Shown here: piece by piece, positions 1 through 7,900 of the stretch
Numbering within the stretch: position 1 is the first letter of the stretch
How the letters are laid out: each line of letters starts with the position of its first letter
Source: JANOQP01 sp044227705
GTDB taxonomy: Bacteria; Bacteroidota; Bacteroidia; Chitinophagales; Saprospiraceae
Assembly: GCA_044227705.1 (NCBI GenBank)
Contig: JBGAWE010000083.1
Coordinates: forward strand, 1 to 16,751
Direction of reading: 5' to 3'
DNA: 16,751 nucleotides
Notes under the pieces: model-generated
Seen by the model: the letters and a program-made list of their open reading frames with translations, nothing else
Told to the model about the DNA's origin: nothing
Databases searched by the model: none
Made by a program: the position numbers and the translations under genes

Positions 1-252
1 CGTGCAGAAAAACCGCATATGGCCGCCCGCCGCGATGGAGGTGCCCGCCGGGAAGGCCCACTTTTTGGGCTTCGAGGGGTTGTCGCTGACCCACCAGCCG
101 GAGATGTCGGCGGCGGCCGCGCCCTTGTTGTAAAGCTCGGCCCAGTCGTCGAGCGCGGTGAGGTCGGAGGCGCAGACCTCGTTGACGACGACCTGCGCCG
201 TCAAATTTTTGGTCAAAAGGAGGCAGGCGAGGAGCGGGAGGAACGACTTCAT
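1..252 (-). CDS. Secreted lamin-tail-domain (LTD) protein, N-terminal part, truncated by window edge
   Basis: Reading the minus strand from the ATG at 252-250 gives 84 open codons to the window edge. Residues 1-19 form a signal peptide (MKSFLPLLACLLLTKNLTA) with likely cleavage before Gln20, as is common for Bacteroidota exported proteins. The mature part starts VVVNEVCASD, continues DDWAELYNKGA and DISGWWVSDN, and ends in a KWAFPAGTSI stretch. This is the opening of a lamin tail domain (NEV...DWIELYN...DLSGW.LSD...W.FP.GT). Such domains occur in large secreted Bacteroidota proteins and nucleases, often with a T9SS C-terminal domain; here the rest lies outside the window, so the enzymatic or structural role is unknown. 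The gene is divergent from the regulator at 428, with a palindromic element between them. Confidence 0.85.
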   Translation of the reverse strand, partial: MKSFLPLLACLLLTKNLTAQVVVNEVCASDLTALDDWAELYNKGAAAADISGWWVSDNPSKPKKWAFPAGTSIAAGGHMRFFCT

Positions 253-279
253 CGGACACGTCAGTTTTGTCTGGTAAAT

Positions 280-358
280 GTAGAGACGCGATGCATCGCT
301 TCTGCGCCTCCCGTGGTCACGGCCTTTCTCGCGCGGATGCGACGGATTGCGTCTTTAC
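280..358. repeat. 79-bp imperfect palindromic intergenic element (REP/MITE-like)
   Basis: The left end GTAGAGACGC (280-289) and the right end GCGTCTTTAC (349-358) are inverted copies matching at 9 of 10 positions. Comparing the two arms over 29 bases gives about 22 matches by eye. Inside the left arm is a perfect 12-bp palindrome GCGATGCATCGC (288-299), and at the centre a short hairpin CCGTG-GT-CACGG (311-322). The element fills most of the space between two divergent genes. GTAGAGACGCGAT-type palindromes are interspersed repeats in some environmental bacterial genomes; that link is from memory. No coding content is seen in it. Confidence 0.6.
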
Positions 359-390
359 GGCGGCGATGCGAAAATTAATTTCCCATAAAT

Positions 391-423
391 TTTGGAAACA
401 CGAAAAATTGAAACGCACCTTTG
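391..423 (+). promoter_or_regulatory. Candidate Bacteroidota-type promoter for the GbsR-like regulator
   Basis: TTTG at 391-394 is followed after 21 bases by CACCTTTG at 416-423, one base off the TAnnTTTG -7 consensus, with spacing close to the usual 19-21. The element ends only 4 bases before the ATG at 428, so if used it would give a leaderless or nearly leaderless message. Pattern match only. Confidence 0.35.
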
Positions 424-427
424 AGGC

Positions 428-928
428 ATGAACTACAAAGAAGCCCGCGACGAATTCATCCAGCTCTGGGGGAGCCTCGGCTCCAACTGGGGCATCTCGA
501 AGGCGATGGCGCAAATCCACGCCTATCTCCTCTCGATTGAAAACCCCGTCTCGACGGACGAAATCATGGAGGCCCTGACGATGTCCCGCTCGAACGCCAA
601 CCTCAACATCCGCACCCTGCTCGACTGGGGCCTCGTCTACCGGAAATCGCTTGCCGGGGACCGAAAAGAGTACTTCGTGGCCGAAAAAGACATCTGGCAG
701 GTCGCCATCAAGATAATCCGCGAGCGGCGGCGGCGCGAGGTGGAGCCGATGCTCAAGCACCTCAAAGACCTCTCGGCGTTCGACGCGGCAACCTTCGAGG
801 AGAAGAACTTCAAGAACGTCCTGCAGAGCATCATCGACAACGGCGAACGGCTCGACTCGCTGGCCACGATGGTCGAACAGCTCGACCGGCTCAACTTCCT
901 CAAGTGGCTCTCGTCACCCGCGAAGTAA
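428..928 (+). CDS. GbsR/MarR-family HTH transcriptional regulator
   Basis: This 166-residue protein fits the GbsR branch of winged-helix regulators, which are usually 150-190 residues. The N-terminal segment (FIQLWGSLGSNWGISKAMAQ, about residues 10-29) is the family's opening helix. The helix-turn-helix lies in STDEIMEALTMSRSNANLNI (about 43-62), followed by a wing around LVYRKSLAGDRKEYFVAEKD (about 69-88). The C-terminal half is helical and charged (IIRERRRREVEPMLKHLKDL) and probably dimerises. GbsR itself represses choline/glycine-betaine genes in Bacillus, but here there are no betaine genes; the next two genes encode small membrane proteins and are the likely targets. The ligand is unknown. 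The stop is TAA and the next gene starts about 75 bases later. Confidence 0.88.
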   Translation: MNYKEARDEFIQLWGSLGSNWGISKAMAQIHAYLLSIENPVSTDEIMEALTMSRSNANLNIRTLLDWGLVYRKSLAGDRKEYFVAEKDIWQVAIKIIRERRRREVEPMLKHLKDLSAFDAATFEEKNFKNVLQSIIDNGERLDSLATMVEQLDRLNFLKWLSSPAK

Positions 929-1002
929 ATGTTTCGGAAAGAACGGGCAACGCGCCCGTTTTTTTGCCAATCATAATTCCCAAAAAAATAGGATTTACGA
1001 AA

Positions 1003-1356
1003 ATGATAGCAATCATTGGATATTCAACCTACCTCGCCGTCGCCGTCTTCCTCGTGGCGATCGTCGGCCGGAAACTCCACCGCGACGGCGGCGTCTGGCT
1101 CGACGACCTGTTCAACGGTTCGCCCCTCGCCGCCCGCCTCAACGACCTGCTGCTGACGGGCTACTGCCTGGTCAACATCGGCCAGGCTTTCTGGACGATG
1201 ACCTTTTGGGACCACGCGCACCATCCGCTCCTCGAGGCGGCCTGCAAGACCGGCACCAACATGCTCATCCTCGGCTGGCTGCACCTGCAGAACATCATCG
1301 CCATCCACTCATATCACCATTTAAACAGCATCAATAATGGAAGTCACCACCAATAG
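1003..1356 (+). CDS. Small integral membrane protein A of a tandem homologous pair
   Basis: I chose the ATG at 1003 (MIAIIGYSTYLAVAV, 117 residues) because the 33 codons upstream are low-complexity leader in the same frame and the membrane segment starts right at this methionine. Three hydrophobic segments are visible at about residues 2-21, 49-69 and 84-99. The protein is histidine-rich between and after the last segments (WDHAHH at 69-74, then HSYHH and a terminal HHQ). It overlaps the following membrane gene by 20 bp and appears homologous to it: LA..xN..L...G..L...G at 42-60 and K.G...L..G.L...N at 82-97 recur there in register. I do not recognise a named family. Co-location with the GbsR-like gene suggests a regulated envelope function. 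The stop codon is TAG. Confidence 0.8.
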   Translation: MIAIIGYSTYLAVAVFLVAIVGRKLHRDGGVWLDDLFNGSPLAARLNDLLLTGYCLVNIGQAFWTMTFWDHAHHPLLEAACKTGTNMLILGWLHLQNIIAIHSYHHLNSINNGSHHQ

Positions 1357-1738
1357 CGACGGCACCCTGACCGTCCTCGCCTACTCGATTTACGCGCTCT
1401 TCGTTGCCGCCCTCACGTTCGGCGTGGCGCGCATCCTGTTCCGCAACAGCCGCGAGTTCATGCTCGTCATCTTCGGCTCGCGCGAGAACCTCGCGCTGGC
1501 CACCAACCGGCTGTTCGAGGTCGGCTTCTTCCTCTTCGGCTTCGGCATCGGGCTGCGCTACCTCTACATCGGCTACGACATCGCCAACATGAAGGGCGTG
1601 TTCGAGGTTTTGAGCAGCAAGATTGGCGGCTTCACGCTGTTCATCGGCGCGCTGCTGTTCGGCAACCTTTTCCTCTTTTTCCGGGGGATGAAGTACCGGC
1701 GGCGATCCGACGAACAAAAGGCGGCGGTGGCCGCTTGA
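1337..1738 (+). CDS. Small integral membrane protein B of a tandem homologous pair
   Basis: This 133-residue protein starts inside the previous gene (20-bp overlap), which implies translational coupling. It has hydrophobic stretches at about residues 13-32, 59-79 and 97-116 and a basic tail (GMKYRRRSDEQK), which would place the C-terminus in the cytoplasm. It shares with its neighbour the YSxY opening (residues 16-19), LAxxxNxLxxxGxxLxxxG (52-70) and KxGxxxLxxGxLxxxN (95-110). The spacing inside each block is identical in the two proteins, so they look like products of a gene duplication that may form a heteromer. It lacks the histidines of protein A. No named family recognised; the function is unknown. 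A strong terminator follows about 30 bp after the TGA stop. Confidence 0.82.
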   Translation: MEVTTNSDGTLTVLAYSIYALFVAALTFGVARILFRNSREFMLVIFGSRENLALATNRLFEVGFFLFGFGIGLRYLYIGYDIANMKGVFEVLSSKIGGFTLFIGALLFGNLFLFFRGMKYRRRSDEQKAAVAA

Positions 1739-1768
1739 GGGAAACAGGCATCGGTTCGAGTCCAAAGG

Positions 1769-1802
1769 CAAAAGCCGCTCTCATGTTGAGAGCGGCTTTT
1801 GT
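1769..1802 (+). terminator. Strong intrinsic terminator closing the regulator/membrane operon
   Basis: AAAAGCCGCTCTCA (1770-1783) pairs perfectly with TGAGAGCGGCTTTT (1787-1800) around a 3-base loop; the pair C1769-G1801 extends it to 15 bp. The 3' arm ends in TTTT. Because the arms also begin with AAAA, it could act on both strands. Confidence 0.9.
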
Positions 1803-1892
1803 ATTTGATTTTGCAGACGCCCCGTTGAATTGCCGCCCGTCAGGGAATCACTTGGTTTCCCCTCGCCCGGCGCCCGGAAACGGCCCTTTTTC

Positions 1893-1900
1893 TACCTTTG
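1893..1900 (+). promoter_or_regulatory. Candidate -7 promoter element upstream of the large surface-protein gene
   Basis: TACCTTTG is an exact match to the Bacteroidota TAnnTTTG element and would leave a leader of roughly 90-95 nt before the ATG at 2000. I found no convincing TTTG partner at the expected distance upstream, so support is one-sided. The rest of 1803-1999 shows no gene. Confidence 0.35.
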
Positions 1901-1999
1901 AATCCTTCCTTCCTCAAAGTCTTACTTTAAAAAACAACCCGACGCGCCGCCCGGCGACCGTCCGGGCTTTTCGACTTTATACCAAACACTTGCTTTTCC

Positions 2000-4900
2000 A
2001 TGTCAAAACTTACTCGTTACTCCCTGCTCCTCGCCGCCGTGACGGCCTTCCTGTTCACCCAAAAAGCCGCGGCGCAGACCACCTGGATTGGCCCGGCGAA
2101 CGGCCTCTGGTCGGCGGCGGCAAACTGGTCGAACGGCCTGCCCGCCTCGGGCAACGCGGCGACCATCCCCGGCGGCGCGTCGGTCAGCATCAACGCGGCT
2201 TTGACCGTCGGCTTCGGGGTCGACAACTTCGGCTCCATCGCCGTGACCGCCGCTTTGACCAATGCCTCTGGCGGCAATTTTTCCAATTCCGGCTCGATGA
2301 CCTTCAGTGGCAGCGGGTCGCTGACGAACGCGGCGACCTTCTCCAATTTCGGCTCGGCGACCTTTCAGGCGGCCGCCACTTTGACCAACCAGGCGGGCGC
2401 CTCACTGACGAACGGCGGGACTTTGACCATCGAGACCGCCCTCAACAGCCTCGGCGGCGTCATCAACAACGGCACCATCTCGGCCCCGGCCGGCACCATC
2501 CTCGCCAGCGGCTCGACCTTCGACAACCGGCAGCAACTGACGACGAAGACCCTCACCGTCGCCGCCGGGACGACCTACATCAACACCTTCGGCGCGACGA
2601 CGACCGTCACCGGCACGGGCGCGGCCCTGACCGTCAATGCGACGGGGCAGTTCAACAACTTCGGCACCGTCAACGTGGGCACGGCGGCGTTCAACATCGC
2701 CGGGGCGTTCGCCAATTCCGTCACTTTGAACCTCAACGCTGGCACGACGACGACCGTCGCGGCGGGCGGCTCTTTGACCAATTCGGGGACCGTGACGAAT
2801 AAGGCCGCTTTCATCAACAACGGAAGCGTGACGAACTCGAACTCTTTTTTCAATGAAGGAACGCTGACGAACAATAGCGGCTGGGCAAACAACAACACCC
2901 TCGAAAACCGCCTCTGCTCCACTTTCACGAACGCGGCGGGCAGCTCCTTCCTCGGCAACTTCGGCTCCGTGATCAACAACATCGGCACCTTCAACAGCAA
3001 CGCCAGCCTCAACACGCCCGGCCAGTTGACGAACTCGGGGACATGGACGAACACCCAGACCGTCGTCATGCAGAGCGGCTCGACCTTTTCGAACTCGGGG
3101 ACCTTCAACAACAACGGCACCTTGCAGACGCAGAACGCGGCGACGAACACCGGCACTTTGAACAACTTGGGGACGCTCGAAGTCCAGTCAGGCTCGGTTT
3201 TCAACAACAGCGCGACCTTGAAGAACAACCCCGGCGGGCGCGTCATCATTCTTTTTGAACTGAAAAACCTCGCGGGCGGAACGTTCACCAACAACGGGAC
3301 GGTCGAGAACCGCGTCCGCTTTTTTGCGAACGCCGGCACGACGACCAACAACGGCTACTGGCTCAACACGGGCGACGCCTTCGTCGCGGCGGGCGCGACA
3401 TTGGCCAACGCCGGGATTTTCAACCAGAACGAGGGCAACGTTCAGAACAAAGGCTCACTGACCAACGCGGGGACCTTTTTGAACGACGACTGCTCCTCTG
3501 TCTCGAACACTTCGACCGTCTCGACGACGGGTTCTTTCCAAAACAGAGGGCTTGTTTTTCAACGCGGCACCGTGACCGGCACCATCACGAACGCGGCCGG
3601 CTCTTTCACCCATACCGGCGCGACCTCGGCCTCGACTGCTATCTGCAAAAACAACTTCGCGCCCTCGGCCGACGCGACCGGCACCATCAAGGTCTACTCA
3701 TCGGCGCTCGTCGTCCCGGCCAATGTGGACTCCTGCCAGAACATCATCTACCGGGCGAACGGCGTGGCGCGGCCGACCTTCACCTGCGCGACGGTCGGGA
3801 CGACGGTCAACGTCAACTTCGTGATGACGACGCGGCTGGGCGACTCCCTCAACTGCGTCTCGCCCGTCCAGATGACCGACAAACTGGCCCCTGATTTCAC
3901 CGGCTGCCCGTCGGACGTGAAGATTTTCACCCCGAACGCGACGGCCCCGGCCACTTGGACCGCGCCGACCGCGAGCGACAACTGCTCGGCTTCGCCGACG
4001 CTGACCTCCAACTTTTCGCCCGGCGCGACCTTCCCCGTCGGCATCACCGGCGTGACCTACACGGCGACGGACGGCTCGGCGAACACGCAGCAATGCCAGT
4101 TCCGTGTCATCGTCGTGCGGACGAACGGGACGACGAACTGCGCGGGCGACGCGACGCCGCCGACCATCCTCGGCTGCCCGGCCAACATCTCGAAGACGAC
4201 GGAGTTTTCGACCGAAAAAATCACCTGGCAGGAGCCGACGGCAACCGATGCCTGCTCGCCCATCTCCCTTTCGAGCAATATCCGGCCCGGCGCGGACTTC
4301 CCAGTCGGCACGACAACGGTGATTTACACGGCCCGCGACGGGAACAACAACCCCTCGACGTGCAGCTTCACCGTCACCCTGACGAAGACCGACCTCTGCC
4401 CGGCGGACGTGTCGAAACCGTACTTCTCGAACTGCCCGACGAACCTCTTTTTGACGACAAATGCCAACCTGAACGGGGCCGTCGGCTTTTGGACGCCGCC
4501 GAGCGCGGGCGACAACTGCGCCATCACGTCCATCACCTCGACGCACCAGCCGGGGCAGATTTTCCCCGTTGGCGCGACGACCGTCGTCTACACCGCCACC
4601 GACGCGAAGAACAACACGGCGACCTGCGCCTTCACCATCACCGTCGGCGCGACGGCGCCCTGCCCGGCGGACGTGACCGGCCCCACCTTCACCGGCTGCC
4701 CGTCGAACATCAACCTGACGACGAGCGGCATCGGCGCGGCCGCGACTTGGGCGGCCCCGACGGCCACCGACCCGTGCGGCGGCGTGACCATCTCGGCCAG
4801 CCACGCGCCCGGCACTTTCTTCCCGATTGGGGTGACGGCCGTCGCGTACACGGCGAGCGACGCGAAGGGCAACCGCTCGACCTGCTCCTTCCTCGTGACG

Positions 4901-7900
4901 GTGACGAACCCGTGCTTCTCGGACGCGACGCCGCCGACCTTCTCGGGCTGCCCGGCGAACATCTTCGTGGCCGCAACTTCCGCCAACGGCGCTACGGCTA
5001 CTTGGACTCCGCCGACGGCGACGGATGCCTGCGGGGCCGTCTCGGTCCAGGCCAGTTATCAGCCGGGCGCGCTCTTCCCGCTCGGCGCGACGACCGTCAA
5101 CTATTCCGCCATCGACGCTCGGGGGAACGTGGCCAATTGCTCTTTCATCGTGAACGTGGTTCAAGTGCCGACTTGCCCCGCGCTTTCTTCTCCTATTAAC
5201 AATGCGACGGGAGTCGCGACGGCCTCCGTCGCGCTGACGTGGAACTCGGTGCTCGGGGCGCAGACCTACGACGTGTACCTCGGCAACGCCAACCCGCCCG
5301 CCGCCGCCGTCGCCACGAACCTGACGGCCACCTCTTTCACCGCCACCTCGCTGACGGCGGGGACGGCCTATTACTGGTTCATCGTGGCGAAAAACGTGGC
5401 CGGGGCCTCGCAGAACTGCACGGCCACCAACAAGTTCACCACGACCGGCACGGCCCCGGCGGGCTGCTCGAACATCTCCGCCAGCGGCACCATCGCAGCC
5501 GACGAGACGAACTGCGGCGTGCCGTTCAACCCGGCGAACATCACCAGCACGACGCTCCCGTCGGGCGGCTCGACGAACGCGCTGCAATACCAATGGGTCA
5601 GTTTCACCAGCGACCCGTGGGCGAACCCCGGCACCGGCACCGTCATCTCCGGCGCGACGGCGGCGACCTACGACCCGCCGAACATCTCGACGACGACCTT
5701 CTATCAAAGGCGGGCGCGGCGGCAGGGCTGCACGACCTACGGCGGCTCCAATTTTGTGAAAAAGGCGGCCATCGCGGCGACGGCCCCTGTGGCGAACTGC
5801 AAGCCGCTCTCCGTCACCCTCGTCGGCGGCACGGCCTCCATCACCGCCGCGCAGGTCGACAACGGCTCGACAGCGGGGGCCTGCGGAACAATCACCAACC
5901 GGACGCTTTCCCAATCAACTTTCACAACGGGCGGCGTTTTCCCGACAACTTTGACGGTGACGAACTCGGCCGGGCTTTCCTCGACTTGCACCGCTCAAAT
6001 CACGGTCGTCGCACCCTGCACACAGCCGCCGACGGCCGTTTGCAAAAACGCCTCGAAAACCCTCTCCGGCGGCACGGCGACCATCGCCGTCGCCGACATC
6101 GACAACGGCTCCACGCCGCCCGCCTGCGGCGGAACGATAACCGGCATCACCCTTTCGCAGACCACTTTCACCGCCGCTGGGACCTTCCCCGTGACGATGA
6201 CCGTGACCGCCTCGAACGGCCAGACAGCGACCTGCACCGCCCAAGTGACCATCTCGAACGCGACCGACCCCTGCACGAACGTGACCATCACGCCCGGCCC
6301 GAGCAGCATCACGGTCGGCGGGCTTTCGGCCGCGCCGATTCAGATTGTGCAGGTTTTCAACTCGTCGTGGTCGCAGGTCTTTAACTGTGCGGGCAACTGC
6401 CAGGTGCCGACTTTGACGGTGCCGAGCCTACCGGTCGGGACATACTTCGTCAGGGTTGACATGCTCAATTCGTCGTGGACGGCGCTCTGCAAAAAGGAGC
6501 TGACCGTCAGCGTCTCGGGCGGGACGACCCCCGTTTTGACCCTCAACTCCGTGCCGAACATGAGCGCTACGGCGGCCACCGGGCAGACGACGGCTGTCGT
6601 GAATTTCACCCCGCCGACGGCCTCCTCGACCTGCACAACTGGTTCAGTATCAGTGACTCAAACAGCCGGCCTGGCCTCGGGCGCGGCATTCCCCATCGGG
6701 GTGACGACCAATGTTTTCCAGGCGACGGACGGCTGCGGGAACGTGAAGACGACCTCTTTCACCGTGACCGTCTCCTCGGCCACGCCGACGGTTTTGACCC
6801 TCAACCCGGTGGCCAACATCACGGTCACGGCGGCGAGCGGGGCGACCTCGGCCGTCGTCACTTTCGCCGCGCCGACGGCCTCGACGACTTGCACAACGGG
6901 TTCGATAACCATCGCCCAGACGGGCGGCCCGGCCAGCGGCTCGGCATTCCCGCTCGGCGCGACGACCGTCACCTATCAGGCGACGGACGGGTGTTTCAAT
7001 GCAAAAACCACCTCTTTCACCATCACCGTCAACGCGGCGACCGGCGGCGACCCGTGCGCGGGGGTGACCGTCACGCCGGGCGCGAACAACATCACCCTCG
7101 GCGGGCTGAACGGCTCGCCCATCGCGCTCGTGCAGGTCTTCAACTCGGGCTGGGCGCAAGTCTTCAACTGCTCGGGCAACTGTGCCGTGCCGACGCAGGT
7201 CGTCCCGAGCCTCCCGGCCGGGCTTTACCATGTGAAAGTGGACATGCTCAACGCCGCGTGGACGCCGATTTGCACCAAAAACGTGGACGTCACCGTGACC
7301 GGCGGCGGCGGCCCGACGGGCGTTTTGACCTTCAACACCCCGGCCGACATCAGCGTGACCGCCGCGACCGGGCAGACATCGGCCGTCGTGACCTACCCAA
7401 CGCCGCCCGCCTCGACGACCTGCATGACCGGCTCGCTGACCGTCGTCCGCACGGCCGGGCTGGCGAGCGGCTCGGCCTTCCCGATTGGGACGACGGTCGT
7501 CTCGCACAGCGCGACGGACGGCTGCGGGAACGTGAAAATCGTCTCGTTCGACGTCGTCGTGGCGCCCCCGGCGGGCGGCGGGCCGAGCTGCGCGACGGTC
7601 GCCGCGACGGCCGGGGCCGGTTCGATCACGGTCAGCAACGTCGTCGCACCGGTCACGGGGGTTCAGATTTTCCGACTCCCGGCGTGGACTCCGGTCTACA
7701 GCTGCACGGGCAATTGCACAACTCCCAACGTGACGGTTTCGGGGCTTATCCCGGCCTCTTACATTGTTCGAGTCGACCTTTACACGGCCAACTGGTCGCC
7801 GATTTGCCAAAAGGACATCACGGTGACGGTGGCCTCCGCCCTCGTTTCAAACCCCAACGACGGCCTCGTTTTCGGCGCGTGGAAAAGGGATTTCGACGTC

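Noticed and set aside
1735..2802. Plus-strand open frame starting at the end of membrane protein B
   Set aside because: It crosses a strong terminator and then reads the surface-protein gene in another frame as Arg/Gln/His-rich sequence; no domain or signal peptide fits.
2078..3637. Possible CRISPR-like direct repeats in the Asn-rich region
   Set aside because: Repeat units are short, degenerate, continuous without spacers and in frame with one long protein, so they are protein repeats.
3698..5914. Very long minus-strand open frame opposite the large surface-protein gene
   Set aside because: It is antisense to HYR/FN3 coding DNA, extremely Arg/Gly rich, without domain-like patterns; it is a by-product of high GC and few stops on the complementary strand.
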